From Penelope pileata (Eukaryota > Chordata > Aves > Galliformes > Cracidae), in the NCBI GenBank assembly GCA_013396635.1, contig WBMW01001655.1:167945-231944 (forward strand): a stretch of 64,000 nt of DNA, in the 5' to 3' direction. Within the stretch, counting starts at the first letter, position 1, and every line of letters begins with the position of its first letter. This document shows, one piece after another, positions 57,501 through 62,601 of the stretch. The position numbers and the translations under genes are program-made. A model generated the notes under the pieces. The model made no database searches. It saw nothing but the letters and a program-made list of their open reading frames with translations, and was not told the DNA's origin.

Positions 57501-60310
57501 TGCTTGGCCAGTTGGAGCTAGCAGATTACTTGTTTCTAAGCATGCAGTTCTGAGGCACTCTGTCATGTCATCCCCAGGCAGCAACAAGATGACAAACTCC
57601 CTTAAGAAACAGTTATACTGTTACATACATGGATGCTGCACCATCTCCCAAGTGGCCCCTGTTTAAATCACAGGGAAACTGGTGGAGCTGCTTTTGTGCT
57701 GTAGGGGCATGCACTACAAAGTAATGGCAGTTGAACACTGATCCTCTGCTGTTCAACAGCTGTAGATACAGCACTGTATAATAAGAGAGAAAGTGTTTGT
57801 GGGAAGAAAAATGTGTTGATGTTGGGTATTAAACATGAAATGTACTGTAGCTGAGTCAGTGGTTGAGTATACTGCGGGACAAGTTAGTAGAGGTGAGTGC
57901 TGCCTTGGTTTTTACTTAGTCATCTGAGAAGAGGACTTACAGTGGAAGATATTTAGATACTTGCCTGTTCTCACATGCTAGCACTGGAGTCCCCTTGTGA
58001 CCAGGCTTCTGTTAAGAAAAAGGTTTGATTTCCTTCCATTAGCATTCGAGAAAAATAAACCAATGGAGTTCAATTTGCACTTCAGACTAGAGGTATGCTA
58101 TTCAGCGGCTGTGCAAATACCTAGAGTATATGATTAACTCACTGTTGTCCTATCATTCTGAAAAACGCAATGCTTAGTAATTAAGGTACACAAGCAATGT
58201 CTGTCTGGAATTGATTCCTTTAGGAATGTTTTTTCTTGTTGAAGATGTGATATCTCAAACTGTTATTTCTACAGCACACTCACTTCTGTATTAGAATGAA
58301 CATGAAAAAATACAAGTAGAAAGTCTCTGCATTGTTGAATTAAACTCATTTTCAAATTTGGTGGAAACAAGTTCTTTGCATTACTTCAAGGTTTAAGTAC
58401 ATTTTTTCCTTGTTGGACCATAAGTTGCTCTCCTGCAATATTGTGTAAGGACAGTTAAATTTCCTGACCTGTCTGTAAGTATAATACCTAGGTAAGTCTC
58501 AGGACTCATGAACTCTCAAGGTACTTGAGGTATATTCACTAATTCAGAGCTTCCTTCAGTTTACAGCAGCAATGTCTTTTTGTTCATGTATGTTCATGTA
58601 TCTTTCATGTTTTGTTCATGTATCTTTCCAATCTGGTTGCTGAAGTGTTTGTGATTTGCACAGCCCGATAGAGAGAGGCAGACTGACAGTCCTGAGATTA
58701 AACTATCATGTGGGAGGGAGTTCTTACTCCACTACCTTTTGGCTAGCCTTCCACCGTCCTCTAATAGCATGCATCCACCAAACCTGACAAGTAACATGAA
58801 AATGATTCCTGTATTGAACTTATCCAAGGTTAATAGGTTATATGGCTAAGTAAGTATTTAAAACTAGTTTTAATTTAGGTGATTAAAAAAAAAGCCTTTT
58901 GCTATTAGCTGTGTTGAATTTTTGTCCTTTGTGAAGCTGGAATCTTGCTAACTGTCTATTTTCTACAGCAAAAGAAGAATCCCCTCCTAATCTAAAAATG
59001 TTCAAAACCTGTGCATAAGCCACAATCTCTCTATATAGTAATTATATTAACTTCTACAGATAACATGAATGTTACCATGCTAAAGACATAAAAGTAGTAT
59101 GTAACAGCATTTCTTCATTACTTTTTGTCTTGAGCTAGTAATGCACTGACTTTGGTTTCCCTTGATCAGCTCCATAGTCAACCTTTGGAAACTGTTGAGA
59201 CAGGAAGCAAAGTGGCTGGTGCAGTATTTGGGCATCTTCATATATATGAGGTAAGCACAAGCATTTTCCACCTTTCCCAGTGGCGTTCAAGCAGCAGAAG
59301 CCATTAGCACTAGTAAATGATTATATTCACATATGCGGGCACTCTGTTGTTAACTGCTTCTCGATTTAATTTTCTCATGTGGTTTGCATTACTGCCAACC
59401 CAACTCCGTGCTCCTTTTGGTGGAAGCTTGCGAAGCGAGCTGAACAGAGCATCCCACAACGTGAGTAGCCCAGTCATTTATTTTTCCTGTTCAGCCTCAT
59501 GTCATTAAATTCTTGTTTCAGAATCTTTTCTTTTAGCTAGCCCAAAGATATTGATTCTTATCTGCTCAAAGCTTTGGCTACTGTAAGTTAATACTGTTTT
59601 GTTGGTACTATTGATTCCATTTATTATGAACTAACAAGGCTTCTTAGGATGTTCCTTCTATGGAGAGAGACCAGAACTTCCCCAGCCTCATCAATCCCAC
59701 CTATTACAGGATGGAAAGAATCAGTCCTTGCAAAGGTGCTGATTTCTCTCTGTAGAGGGAGCCCAGAGAACTAGCTTGGATAATATTCCTAACATTCAGA
59801 TGGCTGGTTAGGTGGGATGAATAGAGCATTCAAATATTTTTGACTTACTGTTTTTAAAAGCAGCATTACAGACAGAGTATCTCATCCATACTAACCTAAT
59901 GAAAATGAAGCCAGGAGCTGGTACATACTGTTCAAATAGATGGCACATATGCCATTTTTCTGACCATTAATGTGCTTTGGAAATCTATGTCATATTTTCT
60001 TACAGAAGAAAGGGGTCTTGTGCCTTGGCAAGTTAGGAGCAACTAAACTGAAGCCAATGGTACCACAGCAGATTTACATAAAATGTGATCAGACTTTTTT
60101 GTGAGCTCTATGCACAACAAACATTTATTTTGTCTGTGCTGTTACAAAACACTATGAAGTGGTCTGATTATCTGTATGTATATTCATTAGCTCTTGAAAT
60201 TTTGCAATTTGTTTTTTACAGGTCCTCACTGGAACAAAGCTGAGAGACAGAGTCCAACTGGATTGACAATGGAGACAGAGCTCAGTGAAGAACAGGATCA
60301 AGAGAAATAA
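429..60310 (+). CDS. WDR64: WDR64, WD repeat domain 64 (29 coding exons)
   Basis: Joined coding exons: 429-576, 1241-1371, 6686-6788, 7218-7321, 10258-10287, 17806-17913, 18893-19104, 19587-19721, 21493-21572, 28579-28718, 35281-35404, 38586-38734, 40377-40500, 41764-41933, 44396-44572, 46596-46726, 49786-49878, 50986-51034, 52380-52419, 52905-53035, 53445-53550, 55248-55309, 55714-55823, 56551-56736, 57187-57286, 59170-59250, 59386-59460 (start uncertain), 59648-59735, 60222-60310. Together they give 3276 nt, 1091 residues plus stop, with every phase matching. Residues about 45-100 are EF-hand-like. WD-type signatures follow, such as IIVWDY (about 200), FLRLWH, IFRVWD, KVWDLETG, VKIWDFGSG, VIVWDF, IYLWS, IICWS and VRLWHA (about 887), enough for two beta-propellers. 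Identity rests on remembered similarity to human WDR64 along its whole length. WDR49 is the nearest alternative, and I judge it less similar. The molecular role is unknown; a scaffold role in testis or cilia is inference from family expression. Confidence 0.92.
1241..1371 (+). CDS. WDR64: WDR64 exon 2 (EF-hand-like segment)
   Basis: Acceptor TCCAATACAG, donor GAG/GTAAGG, residues 50-93. It encodes DEIDCDKFYRTTQAIFGPEV, which resembles the second half of an EF-hand. A full canonical 12-residue calcium loop is not evident, so calcium binding is doubtful. Confidence 0.9.
2199..2738 (-). mobile_element. Internally deleted mariner (Galluhop-like), MITE-type
   Basis: The left about 245 bp and right about 300 bp match the two ends of the longer mariner at 35446-36761. 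This includes the diverged terminal inverted repeat (right end GGCATTACTTTCAGAGC, then CCTCATA). About 775 bp of internal transposase sequence is missing, with the junction near 2410. The right end abuts TA (2739-2740); the left flank is CA, so the TA duplication is damaged. It cannot encode a transposase. Confidence 0.85.
5505..5940 (+). mobile_element. CR1 LINE fragment, reverse-transcriptase region
   Basis: With some frame changes the + strand reads as the CR1 ORF2 stretch NYR..NLTSVPGE, then LEKGRAVDDVYLDFSKA and VSHSILLVKL. These are typical of the reverse-transcriptase fingers and palm. Stops and frameshifts interrupt it. It lacks the CR1 3' end, so this is an internal remnant. Confidence 0.85.
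6686..6788 (+). CDS. WDR64: WDR64 exon 3
   Basis: Acceptor TTTAG, donor CCAG/GTGACA, ending in phase 1 (residues 94-127). It encodes IFGYFIRGSGAASSQVQEES, matching the human segment between the EF-hand-like region and the first propeller. The following 429-bp intron shows nothing recognisable. Confidence 0.9.
7218..7321 (+). CDS. WDR64: WDR64 exon 4 (first blade)
   Basis: Acceptor TTGACAG, donor AAG/GTAATT, residues 128-162. It reads RDVIKSIVMVPHLDF and then SSQKGVLTIFND, a WD-blade pattern in which the usual WD is replaced. Confidence 0.9.
8811..8896. repeat. Degenerate tandem repeat, (CTATGAATATA)n-like
   Basis: Variants of CTATGAATATA recur about seven times in 86 bp, with substitutions and small indels. 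It looks like an old minisatellite of low complexity. Confidence 0.6.
9981..10003. repeat. Poly(A) tract
   Basis: A run of 23 A residues follows an A-poor region. It could be a retroposon tail, but no source sequence is recognisable upstream. Confidence 0.6.
10258..10287 (+). CDS. WDR64: WDR64 exon 5 (30-nt micro-exon)
   Basis: A 30-nt exon (MKVLASAIIK, residues 163-172) between acceptor TTTTTCAG and donor AAA/GTAAGT. It is phase 0 at both ends. Length and place fit the human protein, where ten residues separate the same two conserved blocks. Confidence 0.82.
10288..17805. other. WDR64 intron 5
   Basis: The largest intron, about 7.5 kb. It contains the assembly gap at 10958-10987 and a poly(A) run at about 13252-13267. 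The open frames at 11484-11862 lie over each other on both strands and show no domain. No gene was recognised. Confidence 0.6.
10958..10987. other. Assembly gap (30 N) in a T/G-rich tract
   Basis: The Ns follow a T12G7 run and precede GGGGTGAGGGGGG. The missing bases lie in homopolymeric purine/pyrimidine sequence, so true length is unknown. Confidence 0.95.
17806..17913 (+). CDS. WDR64: WDR64 exon 6 (WD blade)
   Basis: Acceptor ATTTTCATCAG, donor CAG/GTAGCG, residues 173-208. It reads DGAWITGCDFLPQLKYIVAA and then ERTIIVWDYKS, a clear WD signature. The next intron (17914-18892) holds nothing recognisable. Confidence 0.93.
18893..19104 (+). CDS. WDR64: WDR64 exon 7
   Basis: Acceptor TTTCACAG, donor ACAG/GTAAGT, phase 2 at the end, residues 209-278. 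It contains VLCVCTVTMSDHLAEDSILM and then GDDKGYIYLF, another blade, plus a lysine-rich loop before the next exon. Intron 7 (482 bp) shows nothing recognisable. Confidence 0.93.
19587..19721 (+). CDS. WDR64: WDR64 exon 8
   Basis: Acceptor TATCCACAG, donor CCT/GTAAGT, residues 279-323. The reading KRKLHDDWVLKVKYISDLNC is strongly conserved with the human protein and forms part of the first propeller. Confidence 0.93.
19722..21492. other. WDR64 intron 8
   Basis: A 1.8-kb intron with a short CCTTATCCATAT-type direct repeat at about 20205-20240. Nothing else is recognisable. Confidence 0.6.
21493..21572 (+). CDS. WDR64: WDR64 exon 9
   Basis: Acceptor GATTACAG, donor GGGG/GTAAGT, residues 324-350. 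It encodes PVKEFSVPRGVNAFTYC and KVIVTGG, the inner strands of a blade completed by exon 10. Confidence 0.93.
22884..22990 (+). repeat. Ancient sauropsid interspersed repeat, likely
   Basis: The pattern AATAAGAACAGCGATGGTAG, CCAGACCAAAGGTCTGCC, then TCTAACCTCCCTGACAATGA resembles a repeat common in turtle and crocodile genomes (consensus with GGTCAGACCAATGGTCCATC). The family name is not certain from memory. Confidence 0.5.
24915..25449 (+). mobile_element. CR1 LINE, 3' half-kilobase (ORF2 C-terminus and 3' UTR)
   Basis: It reads as CR1 from CTCATAAGACCTCATATGGA through TGGAGCAGGTCCAGAGGAGG to the tail CATTCTATGATTCTGTGATC. A + strand frame at 25169-25411 keeps the ORF2 C-terminal motif CWNRLPREVTDAP. 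It is 5'-truncated, as is usual for CR1. Confidence 0.93.
26334..26900 (-). mobile_element. CR1 LINE fragment, minus strand
   Basis: The complement of a CR1 3' end starts at AGAATCATAGAATATCCTGA (26337) and runs through GGACCACCCAAAATTCAAAC and AAGAACCTTTTCCTAATCCC. It fades near 26900. It is oriented against WDR64 transcription. Confidence 0.9.
28579..28718 (+). CDS. WDR64: WDR64 exon 10 (WD blade)
   Basis: Acceptor TCTGTCAG, donor AAG/GTAAAA, residues 351-397. It contains HDKFLRLWHPYVNARPTGKL and then IVTNEKDQHVISL, a complete blade boundary and one of the best-conserved exons. Confidence 0.95.
34655..35104 (-). mobile_element. CR1 LINE, inverted reverse-transcriptase segment
   Basis: The minus frame from 35118 to 34618 reads CR1 ORF2 with SGVPQGWILGPVLFNIF, KFADDAKLCGAVDRPEGRD (the F/YADD polymerase motif) and LERWAHANLMEFNKAKC. 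It stays open for about 166 codons but has no start, no endonuclease part and no full palm-thumb, so it is a fragment. Confidence 0.93.
35104..35145 (+). mobile_element. CR1 3' tail joined to the inverted segment
   Basis: AAGATCCCTTCCAATCTAAG and the end ATTCTGTGATTCTATGAT are the + strand CR1 3' end. They directly abut a minus-strand CR1 ORF2 segment, as in a 5' inversion. Confidence 0.85.
35281..35404 (+). CDS. WDR64: WDR64 exon 11 (WD blade)
   Basis: Acceptor TTCTCTCTAG, donor GTAG/GTATGT, residues 398-438. IFRVWDLQTLSLLQVFHDQG is a WD signature followed by the next blade's first strand. The reading is phase 1 at the donor. Confidence 0.95.
35446..36761 (-). mobile_element. Mariner transposon, Galluhop-like, near full length
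   Basis: A 1316-bp element between TA dinucleotides (35444-35445, 36762-36763). The 27-bp ends are inverted copies of each other with mismatches (left TGTAGGTATCTTCAAAAGTA, right complement TGAGGGCTGCTCTGAAAGTA). The transposase lies on the minus strand and is broken by stops and frameshifts. The N-terminal part is near 36626-36372. The first catalytic Asp is in TGDKIWCHHYKLDSKQQPVE (36284-36057), the second in the QADKTKLH stretch near 35850, and the third in PSDFCLFGPMKD near 35730. It is inactive. Confidence 0.92.
37045..38300. other. Unassigned block with overlapping open frames
   Basis: Frames of 80-118 codons occur on both strands. One on + (37265-37621) ends just after an AATAAA (37617-37622). 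I see no domain, no splice-site set and no repeat family I can name. It may be an old LTR or other repeat. Confidence 0.3.
38586..38734 (+). CDS. WDR64: WDR64 exon 12
   Basis: Acceptor ACATACAG, donor AAG/GTAAGT, residues 439-488. It encodes STVIDIYPLTHMIQDTKQIP and INVLAYNRAFHQILTIC, very close to the human sequence. It ends at SILK, so the WD signature is completed by exon 13. Confidence 0.95.
38735..40376. other. WDR64 intron 12
   Basis: A 1.6-kb intron with no recognisable gene, repeat family or ORF of note. Confidence 0.6.
40377..40500 (+). CDS. WDR64: WDR64 exon 13 (WD blade)
   Basis: A T-rich tract and CCCTAG acceptor, donor GATG/GTAAAG, residues 489-529. It opens with VWDLETGYQIYQLEDAHGLN and ends FYLATGACDG, which pairs with exon 14 to form the next blade. 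Confidence 0.95.
40501..41763. other. WDR64 intron 13
   Basis: A 1.3-kb intron with nothing recognisable. Confidence 0.6.
41764..41933 (+). CDS. WDR64: WDR64 exon 14 (WD blade, weak donor)
   Basis: Acceptor CCTGTCTAG, residues 530-586. It contains GTVKIWDFGSGQEAKALPLA and LLVLEQNGKMKIIQ. The donor CAG/GTTTTT departs from consensus after GT. Reading through reaches TAA three codons later (CAG GTT TTT TAA), so use of this donor is needed to continue the protein. Confidence 0.9.
42500..42676 (+). mobile_element. CR1 LINE 3'-end fragment
   Basis: TTCCTGAAAGTGTTCAAGGC, then GGGGGGTTGGAACTTGATAA and CATTATATGATTCTGTGATC match the CR1 3' UTR. It is a 5'-truncated + copy. Confidence 0.9.
42815..42921 (-). 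mobile_element. CR1 LINE fragment, minus strand, ending in a fold-back
   Basis: CTCAGCTCCCTCAGCCTGAC through GTGCTCCAGCCCTCTGATCA is the complement of the CR1 segment just after the ORF2 centre. It runs into an inverted repeat at 42890-42930. Confidence 0.8.
42890..42930. repeat. 11-bp perfect inverted repeat at a CR1 strand switch
   Basis: TTGTGGCCCTC (42890-42900) and GAGGGCCACAA (42920-42930) flank a 19-nt loop. Both arms are CR1 sequence, read on opposite strands. Confidence 0.9.
43500..43830 (-). repeat. Possible LTR-like segment
   Basis: On the minus strand a TATAAA (complement of 43820-43825) is followed after about 65 nt by AATAAA (complement of 43749-43754) and GT-rich sequence, the layout of an LTR R region. 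A 91-codon minus frame (43796-43521) spans it but I recognise no domain. The ends are not defined. Confidence 0.25.
44396..44572 (+). CDS. WDR64: WDR64 exon 15
   Basis: Acceptor TTTTAACAG, donor GAG/GTGAGA, residues 587-645. VTWVLPEAVLFLQGNPFAFL fits the human inter-propeller segment (WELPDVVPFLQDG). The following part, rich in P, N and D, is poorly conserved, typical of a loop. Confidence 0.9.
44573..46595. other. WDR64 intron 15
   Basis: A 2-kb intron whose second half (about 45515-46440) is retrotransposon-derived. The first half shows nothing recognisable. Confidence 0.6.
45515..46440 (-). mobile_element. CR1-type retrotransposon remnant with ORF1 esterase-like relic
   Basis: The low-coordinate end (ATCACAGCATCACAGAATGC, then TTGGAAAGGAC) is a minus-strand CR1 3' end. 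The high-coordinate end, read on the minus strand (46248-46057), gives GTNDPVREDVGYIKIDCRAL and then VFFSLILLDGEG, which resembles the SGNH-esterase-like domain of CR1 ORF1 (GTND block). The middle is unassigned, so two insertions or a large internal deletion are possible. Confidence 0.6.
46596..46726 (+). CDS. WDR64: WDR64 exon 16 (WD blade)
   Basis: Acceptor TTCTTTGTAG, donor GCAT/GTAAGT, residues 646-688. It reads MKCFDVLKVEGHSLITTGSA and GAVIVWDFES, the first clear WD signature of the second propeller. Confidence 0.93.
46727..49785. other. WDR64 intron 16
   Basis: A 3-kb intron with one possible tRNA-derived SINE fragment (48690-48775). The open frames near 47019 and 47972-48408 are domain-free. 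Confidence 0.6.
48690..48775 (+). repeat. Possible ancient tRNA-derived SINE fragment
   Basis: CCCCTGGCTAAGGTAGC is followed 30 nt later by GGGTTCAGTTCC, like a tRNA B box, then TTTCTGTCTGGA. The layout resembles an old amniote repeat with a tRNA-like head. It is too diverged for a firm name. Confidence 0.4.
49786..49878 (+). CDS. WDR64: WDR64 exon 17
   Basis: Acceptor TATTTTCAG, donor CCAG/GTAACT, residues 689-719. ASGVNAVLFLVPHAFSSR corresponds to the human KINDILFLFRTPE region before the serine-rich linker. Confidence 0.88.
49879..50985. other. WDR64 intron 17
   Basis: A 1.1-kb intron with a CR1 fragment at 50090-50285; the rest is unremarkable. Confidence 0.6.
50090..50285 (+). mobile_element. 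CR1 LINE internal fragment
   Basis: Segments GACAAGAGGTAGTGGGCATA, GGAGCACTGGAACAGGGTGC and GCCACCTGGACATGGTCCTG match the CR1 region near the ORF2 end. It lacks the terminal CR1 tail. Confidence 0.88.
50986..51034 (+). CDS. WDR64: WDR64 exon 18 (linker)
   Basis: Acceptor TTTTTTTAG, donor AAG/GTAGGT, 49 nt, residues 720-736. It encodes SSDRSQHTSRYLSLSK, a serine-rich loop. Only phase and composition support it, because the human linker is longer and diverged. Confidence 0.7.
51035..52379. other. WDR64 intron 18
   Basis: A 1.3-kb intron with nothing recognisable. Confidence 0.6.
52380..52419 (+). CDS. WDR64: WDR64 exon 19 (acidic linker, 40 nt)
   Basis: Acceptor TTGCTTCTAG, donor GCAG/GTATGG, residues 737-749. 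It encodes EDESDEINAQITA. It fits by phase: exon 18 ends in phase 0 and exon 20 needs one carried base. The following 485-bp intron is unremarkable. Confidence 0.72.
52905..53035 (+). CDS. WDR64: WDR64 exon 20 (WD blade)
   Basis: Acceptor TCAAAGCAG, donor CAG/GTAGCT, residues 750-793. It contains YSPVLASAHENGCIYLWSIQ, matching the human ILVTAHEDGHLRLWTLEG blade. The next 409-bp intron is unremarkable. Confidence 0.93.
53445..53550 (+). CDS. WDR64: WDR64 exon 21
   Basis: Acceptor CTATTTTAG, donor AAGG/GTAAGT, residues 794-828. It encodes GNLLKEILPFSKYG and LTALCTSISTTLLLAGSK, matching the human protein. Confidence 0.93.
53551..55247. other. WDR64 intron 21
   Basis: A 1.7-kb intron with T-rich tracts and no recognisable gene or repeat family. 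Confidence 0.6.
55248..55309 (+). CDS. WDR64: WDR64 exon 22 (WD blade)
   Basis: Acceptor TTAAACAG, donor AAC/GTAAGG, residues 829-849. EGHIICWSIASFLKDPQ matches human VEGHVILCNISSFLDPP. The 404-bp intron that follows is unremarkable. Confidence 0.92.
55714..55823 (+). CDS. WDR64: WDR64 exon 23 (WD blade)
   Basis: Acceptor TTCCCCCCAG, donor TCAG/GTACAA, residues 850-885. It contains WRAHSAEVIDLFHEEQKSMV and then TASVDGSVR, whose WD signature is finished by exon 24. Confidence 0.94.
55824..56550. other. WDR64 intron 23
   Basis: A 0.7-kb intron. A (CT)n then T-run lies at about 56448-56475; otherwise nothing is recognisable. Confidence 0.6.
56551..56736 (+). CDS. WDR64: WDR64 exon 24
   Basis: Acceptor ATATCTGTAG, donor ACAA/GTAAGA, residues 886-947. 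LWHATNGCYLGYFGQSRKFE ends the last blade. The lysine-rich KEESKHMEKKKAKYPLVLDR follows, as in human WDR64. Intron 24 contains the single N at 57011. Confidence 0.95.
57011..57011. other. Single ambiguous base after a T-run
   Basis: One N follows a T-run of about 16 bases in intron 24. It is an assembly or base-call ambiguity. Confidence 0.95.
57187..57286 (+). CDS. WDR64: WDR64 exon 25
   Basis: Acceptor CTCTCTGTAG, donor AAG/GTATCT, residues 948-981. It encodes WKSLTRSPSILKKTKHADII and then WKFFQALTSPK, which aligns with human EQDFKFFKSLSSPK. Confidence 0.93.
57287..59169. other. WDR64 intron 25
   Basis: A 1.9-kb intron with a short tandem GTTCATGTAT repeat at about 58581-58628. Nothing else is recognised. 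Confidence 0.6.
59170..59250 (+). CDS. WDR64: WDR64 exon 26
   Basis: Acceptor CTTGATCAG, donor GAG/GTAAGC, phase 0 at both ends, residues 982-1008. SKVAGAVFGHLHIYE matches human REAGIVFGSLPIY, so the C-terminal region is retained. Confidence 0.92.
59386..59460 (+). CDS. WDR64: WDR64 exon 27 (no AG acceptor)
   Basis: ALLPTQLRAPFGGSLRSELN aligns with human [20 protein letters not shown] immediately after the exon 26 homology, and the donor AAC/GTGAGT is good. The start at 59386 is set by that alignment only. Upstream in this frame there is TAA at 59314-59316, and no AG lies between it and the exon in the needed phase. The exon may therefore be skipped, and skipping keeps the frame because both neighbours are phase 0. 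Confidence 0.5.
59648..59735 (+). CDS. WDR64: WDR64 exon 28
   Basis: Acceptor GGCTTCTTAG, donor AAAG/GTGCTG, residues 1034-1062 in the full model. It encodes DVPSMERDQNFPSLINPTYY and then RMERISPC. No firm human match was seen, but it starts in phase 0 and ends in phase 1, exactly what exon 29 requires. Intron 28 (59736-60221) is unremarkable. Confidence 0.75.
60222..60310 (+). CDS. WDR64: WDR64 exon 29 (stop)
   Basis: Acceptor GTTTTTTACAG, then an acidic tail ending METELSEEQDQEK and stop TAA at 60308-60310. The alternative frame closes after 14 codons. The phase fits exon 28. Confidence 0.8.
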
Positions 60311-60360
60311 ACAGGTTCATCTTAAGGCCAGTGGATTAGCAGGTTCCTTCAGCATACAGA

Positions 60361-60366
60361 AATAAA
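60361..60366 (+). terminator. WDR64: WDR64 poly(A) signal
   Basis: AATAAA lies 51 nt after the stop codon, giving a very short 3' UTR. Confidence 0.75.
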
Positions 60367-60385
60367 ATATTTACATCTGTCCCAG

Positions 60386-62282
60386 TCCTTCATGCAGAGA
60401 AGAAATTCTAGCATGATTATAACAAGACACTTAGAGAATAGCCCATCTTTCTCTTCTTGATGGTTAATAAGAATGAAAAGCAACTTACTATGATTAACTG
60501 CTTTCAAGATTCCGGGCCATAAATCTGCAAAAGTACTTCTGTTGCTAGCCACACAGATGTCTCTGAAGAATAAGAAATGTACTGGGTCTGGCTAGGATGG
60601 AGCTAATCTTCTTAATAGCAGTCCATATGGTACTGTGTTCTGGGTTTGTGACTAAAAGAGCATGATAACAGAACAGTGCCGTGGCTGTTGCTGAGTGTTG
60701 CCTGCACAGTGTCAAGGTGTTTTTTTTTCACCTTGAGTGAAAAAACTCAAAAACTGAAACTTTTTTTTTCAGTGAGTGGGATGGGGGTGCACAAGAAGCT
60801 GGGAGAGACCACAGCTGGGACAGCTGACCTGAACTGACCAGAGATATTCCATACTATATTACGTCTTGCTCAGCAATAAAATGTTGAGGAAAGGATAAGG
60901 AAGGCAATATGGTTATAGTGTTCATCTTATTAAGTAACCACTATGAGTGCCATGGCCCTGCTTCCCAGGTAGTGACTAAACATCTGCCTGCTGATGAGAA
61001 GTAAAGAGTAAATTCCTTCTTTTGCTTTCTTGCACACCCAGCTTTGTTTCACCTATTAGGCTGCCTTTATCTCAACCCATGAGCTTTTTTGCTTTTGCTC
61101 TTCTATTCTCTCCCTCATCCCACTCAGTGGAGTGAGCAAGTAACTTAGTGGGTACTTAGCTGCTGGCCAGGGTCAACCTACCACATCAAACCTTGTGACT
61201 AAAACTGAAATCAAGCTTGTCTGACAAACCACGTGGCAGCAGATAATCTGTAGTCTACCATTTTCTTGTTGGCTACCCTTTATTTGTCCCATGATTTAGC
61301 CATTAGTTATATGAAAGGTAACACCTCTACAGTTCCAAGTTGTATGTGCCTTTGAAAGACAGCCACATCAGTTCTCTTCAAACTACTTGAAAATTGCTTC
61401 ATCATCAGAAATTACTGGATATCAACAGTTGAGGTTCCAAGAGCTGCATATCTCATTTATTTTGATGCTCTTAAAAATGTGTCATTTTTTTAGAAGTATG
61501 TAAGGTTTTCACCTTGGCATTTTCCCTTTTTATAGTTGAAACTAAAGTATTTAACTTCGGTTGTAAGATGCAGATATCACACTTCTTTTCAATTTGTTAA
61601 ATACTTCTTTCTCAGAACTATTAATTGACTCATTAATTTCTTCTTACCAAACCTTTAGCACTACTAGTACTTCATAAATTCTTAATTTGTAATTTTTACT
61701 GCTTTCAGTCTTGCTGGCTGCTGCCTTTGGTTTTCCTTATTACTTTTCTGTGTTTTCCAAGAGCTGTTTTTCTCATGGCTATTTATGTTACCATATTCTC
61801 CATCATGCAGAACAGTCCCTCCACAATGTAATACCATTCCCAGTAACAATTAAGTCTTTAGTCCTATGCTGAATGAAGGCAGTGAACTGGCTCTCAGGAA
61901 GGAACAATACTGTAAAGAAAACTGTCTCAAATGTATGACATATATATGTTGTCTTTAACAGTCTTCCATTTAGTTACTGTCTTACTGCAAAATTACAGTG
62001 CTATATAATAGTGCTTAATTTTTTCTCATAATTCATTATACACAACCTGAGGTAGTTCAGACTGCAAGTCACTACTCAGCATTAGTTTACTGGAAGAGTT
62101 TCAACTCCTAATGCTTTATAGACAACAAGTGGAAATTGGTCCTGGCCCCCAACATTCTAGACAATGTTATTATCCGGTTGTCCTTTTTTAAGTGTTAGAA
62201 GAAAAGCAGAGACACTCCATTTCTTTGAACAGATAATCTATTAAGGCACTGCACTATACAGAATTAATCAGAAGAAAAGATG
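60386..62282. other. Intergenic region between the two convergent genes
   Basis: It holds one ERVL-type solo LTR (60578-61185). The remaining about 1.1 kb shows no recognised feature. Confidence 0.7.
60578..61185 (+). mobile_element. Avian ERVL-type solo LTR
   Basis: It begins TGTACTGGGTCTGGCTAGGA and ends GGTCAACCTACCACA (TG...CA). Characteristic pieces are GCAGTCCATATGGTACTGTG, GACAGCTGACCTGAACTGAC and CAGCAATAAAATG (a poly(A) signal near 60873), then TTATCTCAACCCATGAGC. No internal retroviral genes follow, so it is a solo LTR. The flanking 5 bp (AGAAA, TCAAA) agree only partly as a target duplication. A T-rich insert near 60720-60770 forms a local inverted repeat. Confidence 0.88.
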
Positions 62283-62288
62283 TTTATT
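62283..62288 (-). terminator. Probable poly(A) signal of the amidohydrolase-like gene
   Basis: AATAAA on the minus strand, about 314 nt after the stop codon. No closer canonical signal was seen. Confidence 0.5.
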
Positions 62289-62601
62289 GTATCCTAGAGA
62301 ACGGAGGATGCTACTGGAAAGACATTAAGAACAGAAAAGCTTATCAGATAATCGATGCTTCCAAAGGAACCTTTCAGGCAGTCTTTTCAATGCTGGATCT
62401 AGGACAAAGCTGTTTGTTAACTGGCTTGTTGAATATGAGCTGTGAATTTTCTCTGTCCATTTCTGTATTCCTTTGCAGGTTGGTTTCTTTTCTCCACCAT
62501 CCACAATTATACTGCAGGCTTAAGTGTTTCAGGGTTATCAGTTCTGTTGTTCCAGATCATAACTACATTATGGAAAGACATCTTAATTAAGACAGCCTCT
62601 T

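Noticed and set aside
429..60310. WDR49 as the identity of the large gene
   Set aside because: WDR49 shares the EF-hand plus WD40 layout, but the exon-by-exon reading, length and C-terminal blocks fit WDR64 better from memory.
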